A DNA stretch of 64,000 bases from Gambelia wislizenii (GCA_030847615.1 JAUMIR010000005.1:170218596-170282595), one strand, 5' to 3'. Counted from the stretch's first letter, positions 22,104 to 34,280 are shown. Made by a program: numbers and translations. The notes: generated from the sequence alone by a model not told the origin.

Positions 22104-23640
22104 TGTGTTACTCATCTTAGACTGATATGCATCTTACTGGCTGAAGAGAAAATAATAGACAAAATTATGTTCATATTGTTACAGGCACAGGGAATACCTT
22201 GCCAGAATTACATCTGAAAAGGCCAGTTGAACGTCCTTCACAGAGCCCTTAAACTTAAGGCTTAAAGGCTTAAACAGAAGCCTTTGGGGAATGGGGAGGA
22301 GAATTGTCAGATTAAGAAACAAAGATAATTCATTGTTCAGTGTGCCAGTACTATCTGGAAGACAATGGAGAGTAGCAAAGCTACAAAACAGCAGGAAGTT
22401 AATTAACTGAATCTCCTTGCTTTGGCAAGGTGATAACAAGACTTTCAAATATTAACAGTTGTTGTGACTAGCTAGCATATACGAAATTGGATAATCCATT
22501 GGTGGGTTTTGGGCGGCCAGGAGGGGGGAAGATTTTCCTTGGGAATATGGCCATGATAAATCCAAATTTAGCACTATGTGGCTGGCTATACCTCTTGAAT
22601 TCCTTCCCATTGCACAGTTGGTACCCTTCTACAGCCCCAGTAAATCTGCCCTCCCAAACCCCACACCTTGAAGAAGTAACCGAACTCTAGGCAGGCATTG
22701 AACTCCCTATGGCTATAGCACAGTTTGGTTTTGTTGCTAGGAGGCACAAAGAAGATGCTTGCATGAGGACATAGCTCAAGAGAGAGCCAATGTCCTGTTA
22801 TGCAAACATCAACAGATGTTTCTTGTTTTCAGGGTTAATTTGGCATGATGCTAAAATTGAAGATATTATAAATTCCTGTTGGAAATCCATAGAAAAAGCT
22901 TCCCTACATTTGGTGTAGATTTTTAACTGGCATTGATTTCATACCTATGATTATTAGCTTATTTCAGATGTCAAATCCAGGGATCATTTAACACTACATA
23001 GTTATAGCACTATGATTCCACTTTAACTGCCATGGCAACATCCTATGGAATCATGGGGTGTGTAGTTTGGTGAGGCACTAGAAGCCTCTGGCTGAAAATT
23101 CTAAGTACCCTTCCCTAAAATGAAAATCCTAGTATTCTACAAGACGGAAGTGGATAGTAACTGTATAGTGTGAAAGGGCCGCAGGAATTACAGGTGGAAC
23201 CTGCAATAAATTATGGTAGTGTGAAGTGTTTGTGTTCAGAATCCCAGATATGACCTTTTCCAGCATGCTCTATTCCATCTACCCTGCCATCCTTATTTTT
23301 AATTTCCTCATCTCTTTCCATCAATCAGCCAGTGCCCTGTGACAACTGAGCCTACTCAGTCTTCATTGGACTCCCCTCACTCCTGGTTTTGTTTGGGGAG
23401 AGGTGTCCTAATATTTGTGGTACTTTTATAAACATGAGTCTTTTTCCCAAGACACATACACACACAATAACACTTTTGTTCTTGCAGTGTTCCTAATGAA
23501 GCCTGAAATGTTGCTTCCAGTCTTGCTGGTGCCATAGCAACAGACTTATTAAACAGGGATGGCCCGTAAGTTTTGTTGCATGAAGTGAAGAACAATATAT
23601 ATAAAAAAGAACTTAAAAATATTTTTTCAAATGTAGATCT
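22104..23640. other. Intergenic stretch downstream of szl
   Basis: No gene recognised. A decayed hAT-type MITE is visible at about 22975-23190, with a ctttaactgccatggc core and diverged ends. Confidence 0.45.
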
Positions 23641-23669
23641 TTTAGGGCCAAGATGGGAGATATGTGTCC

Positions 23670-23760
23670 TTTCAGAAGCGGTTGGACTACAACCCCCATC
23701 AGCCCTTTACTATACTGACTGGGGCTGATGGGCATTGCAGTCCAACAACTACAGAAGGAT
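23670..23760. mobile_element. Palindromic MITE
   Basis: Arms gttggactacaacccccatc and gggctgatgggcattgcagt are inverted copies about a short centre; a common squamate hAT-like fragment. Confidence 0.55.
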
Positions 23761-24170
23761 TCAGTGTTGTCGGGTTTTCAAAATAACAATAAGGGACAGT
23801 TGAAATTCATGACATGCTGCGTCGGCGTTCAGGGAATCGCTATTAACAAGTTTGCATTGTAGATAAATACCAAATGAAAGTATTGGTTTCAGTTAACTTA
23901 GCCACATACTCCTCTGTAAAATTAACATATTGTCCACATTCATAAATTACATAATGCACACATTTCTGTCATCATGAAGGGCCCTCACCCCCAAATAGAA
24001 GTTTTTTTGGCATCACATTGAATCTATATAAAAGGGAAAGCTTTCCAACCTCCAAATAGGGGGCAGTCCTTATAACAAGAGACACCTGCCAGTACTATAA
24101 GGGAGAAGTTTTCTGGACCTCAAATAAGGGACATCCATTACAATAAGGGACACCTGGCAACCCTAGGATG
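23761..24170. repeat. Probable DNA-transposon remnant with aagggac repeats
   Basis: The words aagggaca and agggacacctggcaaccct recur near 23792, 24068-24105 and 24125-24166, and the left end ttgtcgggttttc is a loose complement of the right end. Family not identified. Confidence 0.35.
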
Positions 24171-24779
24171 CCCACAATCATAAATATCAAGACAATGACA
24201 TCTTAAAATATAGACATCTAAACCCAAAGAAGGCATATTGAGATTCCATGAGTTTTGTAAGCAATTTTAGTGAGATGTTTATTGACTGTACACAGTACAA
24301 TACAATTCATATTTCTAAATATTTAAAGAAATCAAACAGTACCATCAGCATCTTAATGACAAGGTGATCTCAGGGGGGCAGGGGGAAGATTTACACTCAT
24401 AACAGGTAAAATGCAGAACTAAAATGTTACTGATTCCATTATACCTGACAAAGAGATGTTCCAGGAAGGCTTTATATTATATTTAAAATGCATGTATATT
24501 TGTAAGATATTTCTAAAATATGGAAGGACAGCCTCTGACTTATTTTGGACATGGTAGCTCCACTAAGGACACCATATTCCCCTTTCCACCATAGCTGTTC
24601 CTGTTCATATAAAAAAGACTGAATCTTAACAATTACAGATTAGTTCTGGAATGGCAATGCTCACAATTTGCAGGAACTTTGCATGTGCATGGATCAAGAT
24701 AGGTACGGGCAATTTCTGAAAGTCCAAATAAGTCATTTCCATCACCCACCGTAATTTACCAGCCCCACTCTTGGAACAA

Positions 24780-24808
24780 TGTGTGTGTGTGTGTGTGTGT
24801 GTGTGTGT
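24780..24808. repeat. (GT)n microsatellite
   Basis: Uninterrupted GT units, in the szl 3' flank. Confidence 0.9.
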
Positions 24809-24833
24809 TGCTAAAACAAGATGAGAGGCTTAT

Positions 24834-24839
24834 TTTATT
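24834..24839 (-). terminator. szl: Candidate szl poly-A signal AATAAA
   Basis: Minus-strand AATAAA lies 134 bases past the szl stop codon. Other AATAAA words exist further downstream (for example near 24280), so the true site is not settled. Confidence 0.35.
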
Positions 24840-24972
24840 ACAAAAATAGGGGCTGGGTAGGGACATTGGTGTTTTCTAAGGGAGTATAAAATTGGACTTG
24901 GGGCCACATGCAACCTGCACACCACATCACATACACACTCCCATCCCAACACTTACAAATGCTAGAAATGAG

Positions 24973-25283
24973 CTATTCACACTTATGATGTCTCCACTTC
25001 CAAGTTGCCAGGGTCAGCTGGGAATCCTGCCTTGGCCAACAGTACACTTGGTTGACTAAGATACTGCTTTGTTCAGTTGCTCCTACAATGAGATACACCA
25101 TGGGGCGGCAGGCATGGGTCATTTGTTGAGTACAGTTTTCATTGATCAGTAACCATTGCTCCAACACACTGCAAGCTTCAGAAGGCAAAAGCAGCCCCTG
25201 GCTAAGGAACTTGACTTGGCAGTCAATATTGTATTCTTGAACACTGAGGACAGATTGTTTCCTGAACAGTTTCACCTTGACTG
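24973..25283 (-). CDS. szl: sizzled (szl), exon 4: netrin-like domain and stop
   Basis: The acceptor ccacacag|CAGTC completes an Ala codon started in exon 3. The 311 bp encode the rest of the netrin-like module (AVKVKL start, then QGLLLP, EQWLLINENC) and end DSQLTLATWKWRHHKCE before TAG. The closing WRHHKC motif is the one I know from frog sizzled, and it separates sizzled from SFRP1, 2 and 5. Summed with exons 1-3 the coding length is 849 bp, 282 residues, the usual size for sizzled. Confidence 0.92.
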
Positions 25284-26050
25284 CTGTGTGGGCAGAAAAA
25301 GAAAACAGATGTGTCACTTCTTTTGTACAAATGCAGCAGACAACATTATTTTGTAATTAAAAAAAAAATACACACACCCCTTGATTACATGGGATCAGTA
25401 CCCACGGCTTCACTTATCCGTTGTTGAGGGGGAAGTCTTTTTAGGCATCTGGAGGACCATAGAGTCATGCTGGAAGTGGTCTCTCTACGCATCATGAGTT
25501 CCTCCAGTATGACTCTATGGTCAACTTCCACTGGAAGCTGGTTTCAGATACCCACAGTAAGTCTGGGAATGCATCCCCTGTGACATTAGCAGTTGCTTCC
25601 CCTGCTTCCTCTGAAGCCAGGAAGGAGGCCCTCAGCTTGTGAGCAAGGCTGATCACTTGCAGAGGGCCCTTCATCACATGCTGGGGGCCTCCTTCCCAGC
25701 TGCAGAGTAACTCTAGCAGCGGCGGCAGCATCCAGCTATATGGGCTAGCATGGATGTAGGGACCCTGTGTTCCCACACCAGCCCAATCTGGGTTTTTCCA
25801 CATGAAGCAGGTTTGCCCATTAAAAGGTTTTAATGGGCTTTATCACTGGCTTTGCCTCAGGTGTTGTCAGGGCTGCCTGGAAATGAAATGGGGCAAGAGC
25901 CCTGCATCTTTTGAACTGCAAGGCTCCAAGCCAGGGGGAAGCCAGGGTAAATAGCCCATCTAGACAAGCCCCATATGGTATGCAAGGATCAAATCCAGAT
26001 CAGGGAAAAGTCAAACGATCAAACCCATTAATGGTCTAATAAGAACTTAC

Positions 26051-26143
26051 CAAAACTGTTGGCACAAACACTGTCTAGCACTCTCTTGTTTACATGGAAT
26101 TCCTCAATCACTGGACAAGCCTGGCAAGTAGCCTTTGGCAAAA
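26051..26143 (-). CDS. szl: sizzled (szl), exon 3: start of netrin-like domain
   Basis: 93 bp, acceptor ttaccag|TTTTG and donor TTTG|GTAAG. Encodes the linker and first netrin-module cysteines (CQACPVIEEF, then VCANSF). Begins and ends in phase 1, so it joins both neighbours in frame. Confidence 0.9.
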
Positions 26144-27736
26144 CTGGTAATGAGAGAAGAAAAATGTGTTTAGTCCTGAGGTTGCATTTTATTCCAGAGA
26201 AAATAAAGCTGCTATGTGTAAGATGTACAGAGGCAATACTAGGAGTTTTCAATAACTAAAAAATAAGACCAACACAGGGACTCTGAAGGCTGCCAGGTCA
26301 TTATCTTAAATTTCTCCTTTACTATATCGAGAGCAAAGAAACGGTGGTCCTCCTGAGGTTGATCAATTACTCCTCCCAGTATACCATCAGCCAGGCTGAC
26401 AGAAGCTGATGGGAACTACAGTCAACAATATGTGGAGAGGCATGATTCTCTACCCCTGCCCCTGTGCCTTATTGTTCCAGGGAAGTTCACATAGTTAACC
26501 CATTCAGATGCAATTTTTCCATGGAAACTTTTCAAAATAACCCTATGACTGTGAGCTGGATCAAACTCGGAAAGAGTAATGGGTCAGTGGTATTCATAGC
26601 TATGGATCCCCCAAAGTCTCAGTCCAACACCAGATCACAACACTACACTGGCACATGTTATTTATGATGCTACAAGACGTGATTCCTAAATTTAGGTTTT
26701 TAAGGATGAATGTAATGACTTACACATCTATTTGTACATTTTTGGCCATGGTATAACATCCATATTGGATTGAAGGGTATGGAAATAAAGTTGAGCATGT
26801 GGTGCCATTGCAAATTGTGCATGGAGCATTGAAATATTCATTTCACCTATGTTTGCATATTCATTTGCACAGTGTTGCAATTCACCAATGCACGATTATC
26901 ATGTAACTCTGAGAGTAAAGTTATACTCCATCTCTCTGATCTAAGATCTCAGCCACAATTTTTTTCTGTTAGGTTTGGATCATGATCTTTAAATCCTTAA
27001 GCAAAATTTGACAATGGCCAACACAGGAAAGGACACTATCACAGTCATGATATTCTATTATACACACAGCAACCTGATCAGCAGAGTGTAATGGAACCAT
27101 GACTGAGATCCTGCATTGTCAGACATAGCTGCATTGTAGCTATACCTCCTGATTTGACCCTCCAAATCCACCATACCAACTGAAGAAGTTCTGAAGTGCT
27201 GGAAAGTGGGGTGCTGAACAGTGATGTGTCCAGGCCCCTCCTGACAGTAAGGTACAGTGTGGAAAGTTGTAGGAAGGATGCACTTGTTGGTATGGCTACC
27301 TAGCTTCTAATGGGGGTTTTGGGGACCATTTGCAATCATTGCAATGGTGCAACAACCATAAATATGAATTGAAATATTTATAATATTTTAAGTCTCGCTT
27401 ATGGCATCATAAATACTGAACAGCATGCCAGCTGACATATGAACAGCCAACATAGGGCTCATCTACATGAGCAGGATATGCCAGCTCCCTGCCAGCTGTG
27501 GCTGTGGATCCACAGATCCTGGCTGTGGATCAGACCTGTTCCTCCCCTGTTCCCTCTGTGAAATGGGAGGAAGTCCAGATGGGTATGCCATCCTGTTGCT
27601 GCAACCACCAAGGAAGCTGGCCCACAACATGTGACCAAAGCCTGGTCACATACTGCAGGACTCCTGAGTTCTGAGTTTATGCATATCTTTCATAAATGAT
27701 TTCGTATGTACCACGTATAAACACTACATAAGGTAC
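26144..27736. other. szl intron 2
   Basis: No exon or complete repeat recognised. A MITE-like fragment lies near 26390-26460 (gctgatgggaactacagtc) and another near 27455-27600. Confidence 0.5.
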
Positions 27737-27906
27737 CTCTGAAAACAGGTTTAGATTCTTTGGTTAGGGATGCAAGGCATATGTCCTCATCTGTGGGAAA
27801 GCGATCACAGTTCAAACTGCTGGGCCAGGAGTGTCCTTGGCACCTCAGGACAGGAGCACAGTTCTTCTGAACGGCAATGCACATGCTTCGGCAAGGGAGG
27901 ATGAAT
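27737..27906 (-). CDS. szl: sizzled (szl), exon 2: end of Frizzled-type CRD
   Basis: 170 bp, acceptor cccaccag|ATTC and donor AGAG|GTACC. Encodes the second part of the cysteine-rich domain: PCRSMC, CAPVLRCQGHSWP and LNCDRFP, all conserved in secreted Frizzled-related proteins. It enters in phase 2 and leaves in phase 1, matching exons 1 and 3. Confidence 0.92.
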
Positions 27907-28234
27907 CTGGTGGGGAAAGATACACAATTTTGTTTGCAAGGCTAGTCTGGAGCATCATTAAAATGGTTATACATCAGTTATCTGGGGGCTGTTCCAAAAA
28001 ATCTCCCATTCTTATTTGTGATTTAACAGAACAGAACAGCTTTTGATAGAGGGAGCCATATTTGTCTGACAGTTCCCTGCTAAAAATTTAGACTTGTTTC
28101 ATTTTGGAGGGCCATTGGGAAAACAATTCCCTGAAAGTTTCAGCTTTTATGGCTGTTGGCCATGGGAGCAAAGGGATTCAAGGAGCTATAGTCTAAGAAA
28201 GTAACTTTACCAGGCCCTGTTGAACTATACATTT

Positions 28235-28942
28235 TGGCCAGGATTCTCTATCTGCTACTTAGTTAAGTATACTTAACTAAGTAACCTCTCCTGGCCTGAC
28301 CTACACAAACCTGATGGAAATGTTGTTCACCCATTCTCTGATAGCTGGCAGAATGGACCTCCTTCTTCCCATGCAACTGATGCCTGGTAAAGTAGGTTGG
28401 GGGAGTTACGATTATGGCAATGTCACAATTGTGACTAAGTAATGATCATGAATATGGTAGCGGATCTAGGGCCAAATCCACATACACAAATAATCCAATT
28501 TGAAACTGGACTATTTACCATGGTTCCTTCCTATTGAATCCTACGATTTGTAGTTTTTACAAGGTCTTTGGCCTTCTCTGCCAAAAAGTGCTGGTGCCTC
28601 ACCAAACTACAAATCCCAGGATTCCATAGGAAGAGCCATGGCAAATAATAAATAATCCAGTTTCCAACTGGATTATTTGTGTAGTGTGTATTTGGCCTTG
28701 GTAAATGTTCTGTATTCACAATCACTACTTAGTCATAATTGTGACACTGTTGCCACAATTGTAACTCCCCCCCTATGTTATGAGGTATCAGTTGGATGGG
28801 TAGAATTCTGCCCATGATCAGAGCATGGGTGAATAATGTTTCTGTCAGGTTTGGGGGAGGAGGTCAGGCCAGGAGAGGTTACTATACCTAGTTATGTCTA
28901 CTTATGTAAACTTAACTAAGTATCTGATAAAGAATACTGGCT
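28235..28942. mobile_element. Foldback DNA element with a second MITE nested in its centre
   Basis: Arms of more than 200 bp (28235-28460 and 28698-28942) are inverted copies, with ends ggccaggattctctatctgc and the complement of gataaagaatactggc. The centre holds an inner palindromic MITE (28470-28697). A related single-armed copy is at 31509-31811. It lies in szl intron 1. Confidence 0.75.
28470..28697. mobile_element. Inner palindromic MITE (hAT-like)
   Basis: Ends ggccaaatccacatacacaa and the complement of tgtgtagtgtgtatttggcc; inner arms share accaaactacaaatcccagg and its reverse. Inserted in the older foldback element. Confidence 0.7.
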
Positions 28943-29267
28943 ATCTTTGTTCATCAGTGAAACGTGCTGCGTTGGAGTGTGGTGGAGTCTTCTTCTTTGG
29001 AGGTTTTTAAACAGAGGCTGGATGGCCATCTGTCAGGAGTGATTTGATTGTGTATTCCTTTATGGCAGGGGGTTGGAATAGATGGACCTCGTGTTCTCTT
29101 CCAATTCCATGAGCCTATGATAAGATGAGGTATGTACACTGCAACTATAAATCTGTGTGAGGACTCCATTTTTAAAACTGAATGTGAAAAAGTGGTTTCT
29201 TATGATTTTATTTGAAAAGTATTCCTGTACACTTGGAAGTATAGGTGAGCATCCCTTGAGTGACATG

Positions 29268-29492
29268 TTCCTTCCAGTTGTTTCCAACTTATGGCAACCC
29301 TCAGGTGAATCTATCACAGGATTTTCTTGGCAAGATTTGTTCAGTTGTGGTTTCCCTCTGCCTTCCTCTGAAGCTGAGAGAGTGTGACTTGAGCAAGGTC
29401 ACCCAGTGGGTTTCCATGGCAGAGTGGGGATTTGAACCCTAGTCTCCAGAATCATAGTCCAACACTAAAATCACTACACCACACTGGATCTC
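29268..29492 (-). mobile_element. Sauria-type SINE (copy 2)
   Basis: Head at the right end (gatccagtgtggtgtagtg), body with gtgactt and ggaaggcagagg, and a Bov-B-like tail near 29270. In szl intron 1. Confidence 0.88.
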
Positions 29493-29499
29493 ATGAGTG

Positions 29500-31500
29500 A
29501 CATACACAAGCATAAGTCCAGCATATGCCTTCTTTTGGTCACTGGAGAGGTTGATATTCCCCCCCCCCTGCAAAGACCAAAGCCCCTCCAAGACTGACTG
29601 TTTTCTGTGATAGCGCCCCTCAACAGCCATTTTGTGGCTGGCAATGAGCTGTGAAGAAAGATTAGGAAAATATGGTTATGTCCCTATACACAGACACAAT
29701 ATGGTTACATCATCCTCCAAGACCTCTAGGGGATCCCAGCAGGACTCTGCAGACAATGTAACTACAGTATTCTGTGTCTGGAACTGTGTCTCTGAGTTCC
29801 CCAGTTCTCCATCAGCCACTGAATGGCAGGGAGGGGGTCTGCAGTGGCCAAAGTGTGAGTCTAGTGGGGTTGGGAGGATTGATCTAGAGCAGTTCCACCC
29901 ATGGAAATGTTAGGCTACACTCTACAATAATTGCTAGTCCCAAGAAGATTCAACCAACTAAATCAGTGGAATTTACATAGGTGTTGATTTAGCATTCAGT
30001 AACTGATTCAATGGGGATTATCAATTTGATTTCAGTCTACATATACACCAACTCTGCTCTGTTTGTTGATGGCTATCTTTTTAATCCTAGTTAACTCTTC
30101 AGTTGCCTTTGTCCTGTCCAAGTCAGCCACAATTCACATCCTTAGCCATCTATATGTCTGTTGCAAGTGCAGCCTTTCCATTAGCTTCAATGGGAGGACT
30201 TGATCCATGCACATATCCTTTTGCACTTGCAGATTAAGGGCCTTCTATTGTAATTAACAGGGACATATTTGAAAATGGGAAGACTATTATACACTCAGAG
30301 ATGGTCCTTTACTACTCTAACAGAACTGAGGAACTTGGCTTTCTAGACTACTATTACTTCATGATCCCACATCACTGGCCAAACTGACTGGAGTAACAGA
30401 ATGGAAGTCCAACAGTATTTGGAGGGCTACATTTCCCCAGCTCTGCTCTTTTCCATCACAAATATGCTACAGTATAGTTAATGGAACAGACTGTGGCAGC
30501 AGAGATTTGTTCCTTGCAATAGCATAGGACAGAGATGTATGGTACCCTTGCAAATATGTGGGATTTAGGTGGGAAACCATAAGTTCCCAGGCAAAAGACT
30601 GTTCTGTTTGTATTCTCTATAGAACCGAGTAAAGCAATGGCAGTAAATAGTATGAAAAGCCATTACAACCCTACCAATAGGTGGGATTCACTGAAGAGTA
30701 AAGCATACTTGACATCAATAACTTAAACACAGTCTGTTAAACTTTGAAAAATAACCCGTTTTAAGCTAACTTCCAGACACTAATTAACAAGAGACAAATT
30801 CTCTATTTTTCTGATCTGATCAGCTCTAAAGTTGATGTTGGTGGGATGTGATTTAAAAACAGTCTGTTACAGTAAGGTTGGTTGTATTCAAGCTGTTCAG
30901 AAGTCATTTTAGATTATCAATAACCAAAACTGGAACTGAGTAATCAATTAAATTTAAAACAAACTACACATGATCAAGTGTCAGTATAGGTGCCTTTTTA
31001 AAAAAGACAACTGACAAAATCTCAGGTAACTTATAGTTAATTATTGTATCACTTATACATGTGATTTTGTATCTTAATGTACAACTTATTATAAGTCCAC
31101 AACTCCTGTTTGCTTGTTGCCTATATAAAACAAAGCAAATCTATTTTGGAAAATCAACCCTTAAGACAGAACCATCAGTTAAAATTAAACTACTGGTTAG
31201 ATCAGTTCAAAATTTGTCAGCTCTAGTTTGTTATATTTTCTTTTTAATAAACAACAAACTTTTAGCTGAAATTGAGGGATGGAATTGCAACTGTGTTCTG
31301 CCTTTGGCTGCTTAGTTTAGATGCTTAAGGACACAGCTTGGTTGGGACTACAAAGCTTGGAAAAATTCTTCTTTTTTTGGACACCATGCTGACTAGGGGA
31401 TTCTGGGAGATGTAATCCAAAAACAGAAGAAGAATAAATTTTCTATACTCTGACTAAAGATGCATGTCCATTGAATTTCTAGGCAGACCTAAATGGATAT
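29500..31500. other. szl intron 1, unique part
   Basis: No exon, RNA gene or complete repeat recognised; a poly-C run occurs at about 29560-29570. Confidence 0.5.
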
Positions 31501-31508
31501 CCTCTCAT

Positions 31509-31811
31509 TGGTCAGTATTCTGTATCAGCTACTTATTTAAGTATATTAAACTAAGTAACCTCTCCTGGCCTGAACCCCCCTCCCAAACCTGAGGGAAACA
31601 TCATTCACCTGTACCTCGAGAGTGGGCAGAATGGATCTCCTTCCCCCCATGCAGCTGATGCCCAGTAAAGTTGGTTAGAGGAGGGGTTACAATCGTGGCA
31701 ATAATGTCAAAATATTGACTAAGTAGTGATTGTGAATATGGAACAGTTACAAATTAGAAAATCTAGGCAACTGTTCTGTATTCATGAAGTTGCAGATACA
31801 GAATACCGGCC
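31509..31811. mobile_element. Foldback DNA element, second copy (one arm mostly lost)
   Basis: Shares gtattctgtatcagctactt and the aacctctcctggcctgaac block with the left arm at 28235, and ends gcagatacagaataccggcc. Its centre lacks the inner MITE, so it serves as an empty-site comparison. Confidence 0.65.
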
Positions 31812-31878
31812 ACCATCTTTTGAAAGGGAAGAAGTACATAATATGACATTACAGACAGATCTTGAGGAAAGAGAAATA

Positions 31879-32104
31879 CAGCTGGCCCTCTGTATCCACG
31901 GATTTTGCACCCATGGATTCAACCAACCACAGTTCAATTTAAAAAAAAAAATTCCAGGAAGCAAACCTTGAGTTTACCATTTTATATAAGGGACACCATT
32001 TTACTACACCATTGTTTATAATGAGACTTGAGCATCCATGGATTTTGGTATCTACAGGGGGTCCTGGAACCAAACCCCAGTGGATACCAAGGACCCTTGT
32101 ATCC
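31879..32104. mobile_element. Tigger-like (Tc1/mariner) MITE
   Basis: The left end (ctggccctctgtatccacgg) and right end (gtggataccaaggacccttg) are inverted relatives, with TA at both borders. Middle phrase ggattttggtatctacaggg is typical of this MITE type. Confidence 0.75.
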
Positions 32105-32203
32105 ACTTGTCTACCTGTTTCTCTTCTCTGTCTCTTCTCAAGACACAAGGGTTTAACAGAAGTTACTGGTACTTGTATAAATAGGCTATAGCTTAGTACT
32201 TAC

Positions 32204-32478
32204 ATGTCCAAACAGATAGGTGCAAAGAGAGAACAGAAAAATGTCCTTGCATGAGGGTGGCAGCCAGTTTGCACAAGATTCTCCCATCCAGCAAATTTCA
32301 CCATGACTTCCTCCAAACTGGTGTGTCCCATTAGGTTGGGCAGCCTCATTTCTGAGGAGCTGATATCATGGCACAGGAGCAGCTCCTTAGGGATAGCTAC
32401 ACACTTGGTGGATAAACCTATGTCCAAACCTGCTGTTGAGCAGAGAACGAAGATGAGGATGAGTGCTGCAGGAAGCAT
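32204..32478 (-). CDS. szl: sizzled (szl), exon 1: signal peptide and start of Frizzled-type CRD
   Basis: Secreted Frizzled-related protein of the sizzled type. In frogs and fish, sizzled does not chiefly block Wnt; its CRD inhibits Tolloid/BMP1 metalloproteases outside the cell, which stabilises Chordin and limits BMP signalling in ventral tissue. The chosen ATG (32478) opens a clean signal peptide, MLPAALILIFVLCSTAG; the frame also runs 16 codons further upstream, but that stretch falls in the duplicated 5' leader and is not signal-like. Residues 26-92 begin the CRD: KCVAIP, LPNLMGH, GCHPHA, FFCSLFAPIC. Donor GACAT|GTAAGT, phase 2. No transmembrane segment follows. Placental mammals lack the gene. 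Exons are 275, 170, 93 and 311 bp. Confidence 0.93.
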
Positions 32479-32612
32479 CTTGGGGCGTTTCCAAAATTTA
32501 GGGAGGAGGTGCACAGAATGCCTCACAGGGCTGCCAGACTGTGGCAGATTGTGCTTTATGTACTCTGCAGAACTTCATTTGTTATCAGCTGCTTATCAAA
32601 ACACACAAGCAA
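32479..32612 (-). promoter_or_regulatory. szl: szl 5' leader and core promoter
   Basis: Minus strand, reading towards the ATG: TGATAAG (GATA site, 32592-32597), CAGCTG E-box (32586-32591), TGATAAC (GATA site, 32581-32586), then a TATA-like TACATAAAG (32554-32562) about 80 bp before the ATG. The order and spacing fit a TATA promoter with two GATA sites either side of an E-box. A diverged copy of the block is at 35875-36016. Confidence 0.55.
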
Positions 32613-32929
32613 GACAGGCTTATTACCCATTTAGGAGACTGGTGTGATAACCATTGTGGTGGCTGCAAAAATACAGCATATTTACTTTAAAAGAGACATT
32701 TATGCACAAGATTTGGAGGTAGATTGTTGTTGTCATGGTGGTGATTATTGGTTTGTGTATGAAACTTCAGAATTGTGCATACAACTGAGAAGACTTTGGC
32801 TGTATGGCTGTGAGAGGAAGCTGAGACAGGCTTTTCAGGAAAAAAATAAATTGAAGGCAGTCTGTCTGTCTCCTGGGGTTGGGGGTTGTCTCCTTGATTT
32901 TAGGACTGGCTGGTTTCTGTTGAAAACAC

Positions 32930-33596
32930 AGACACTGTAAATGATCAAGGGAAAATGTTTCACTTTTCCTAATTGGCCTATATCCCTTGCTTGACTTAGA
33001 AGGACCAGGAAGACCTTTCCTAATGGGTTCAAGGGCTAGAGTGGAGACAACTACCATAAAGAGACTAAAGAGCATTTGCAGATGCCTTTGGACAAAGGCA
33101 TCCTTAATTTGGTGTGGGCAGAGAGAATTGATCCCTAACAGTAATGTCAGGACAGTTACGATGCTCGTATTAGTTCAAAAGAAGGAGCCTTAGAAGTGGC
33201 AGTATTAATAGTGTGGGGTTGATTGTTTAATTATTGATAATATATTGTATAATGGGATAGGAGAGATATGTCTTTGGTTTTTGATAGTATGTGAAGAGTG
33301 CGTGAATTAATAAGATGTTTGATAAGGAGAGGAGGCAATAATTTAATTTACCTAGGAAAAACAACCAAAGAGAAGTGCGAGGACAATTTTAATGGGGATA
33401 GGAGGGAGGGATGGGGTGTTGTTGGTATGTTTCTTGGTGTTATTGGTTTTTGTTGGGAGAGGGGTTTCTTTCTCTTTTTACACTGTGTTACATTTATATA
33501 CTATGTTGTTATGTCATGTTTCTTCTTTTATGTCTGTCTGTTTTATTGAAGATGTATGAAGTATGTTGAATAAAGATTATTTTAATCTTAAAAGGA
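32930..33596 (+). mobile_element. L1-type LINE 3' end (probable)
   Basis: A G-rich, T-rich untranslated stretch ending gttgaataaagattatttta, the form of squamate L1 3' ends with their own poly-A signal. The left limit is not clear. Confidence 0.45.
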
Positions 33597-33690
33597 GTTT
33601 TGGGGTACCTTAAAAACAAACCAATTTATTTCATCTTAAACTCTCATGGACTGCAGCCCAATTCTTCAGCCACTCAAGAACCTTTCTACA
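33597..33690 (+). repeat. Interspersed repeat fragment (ggtaccttaaaaac family)
   Basis: Shares the phrase accttaaa.ac..attt.atttca with 57300-57420 and 56190-56240. A widely dispersed reptile repeat; class not settled. Confidence 0.4.
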
Positions 33691-33992
33691 GAACTGCAAG
33701 CTCTACGCGTAGTATACATTTAAATGTATGAAGCTACATATGCTGATGGGTGAATAAATGCCTCCATTTTTAAAGTTAATGCTCAGAAATGTAACTTCAC
33801 TTTAGATTGTACATAGTGAGTGGAATACTCTTTTATTAAAAGTATTTATTAATCACTACCAGTTCTCCCAGTTTTTATATATTTTGAAAATTAGTTAAGA
33901 ACAAGTGAAAGACAATTCTAAAAGCCAATTTTTAAAAAAGTTTAAAAAACTAATGGCCTTTTTGAAACTAGATTTGAAAATTATTTGAAAAT

Positions 33993-34050
33993 AGAAAGAA
34001 ACTATTCCAGAACACAGCCTCACAGCCTGGAAAAAAACCAAGGAAAATCA
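33993..34050 (+). repeat. Penelope-like 3' end fragment
   Basis: gaaagaaactattccagaac followed by cctcacagcctgg matches the inverted pair at 17564-18090. Confidence 0.6.
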
Positions 34051-34280
34051 ACGACCTATTTCTTTGCACGGAATGAAACACAGAAACTTAAGGCTATGGT
34101 CTTTTACATACAGTACTTACTTGGGAATAAGCCCCATTGAACTAAATGAGTTCTACTTCACAGTGAGATGCATAGCAGCCACTGTAGCAGGCACTTTGTT
34201 CTTCAGAGATTCCATGGGTCACTTCAGCAAATACTTCCATGTTTTCCCTCTTTTATATAATACAAGACACTTGCACCATC

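Noticed and set aside
32479..32526. Upstream ATG that would add 16 residues to szl
   Set aside because: The extra residues are basic and aromatic, not signal-like, and lie in the duplicated leader; the ATG at 32478 gives a clean signal peptide.
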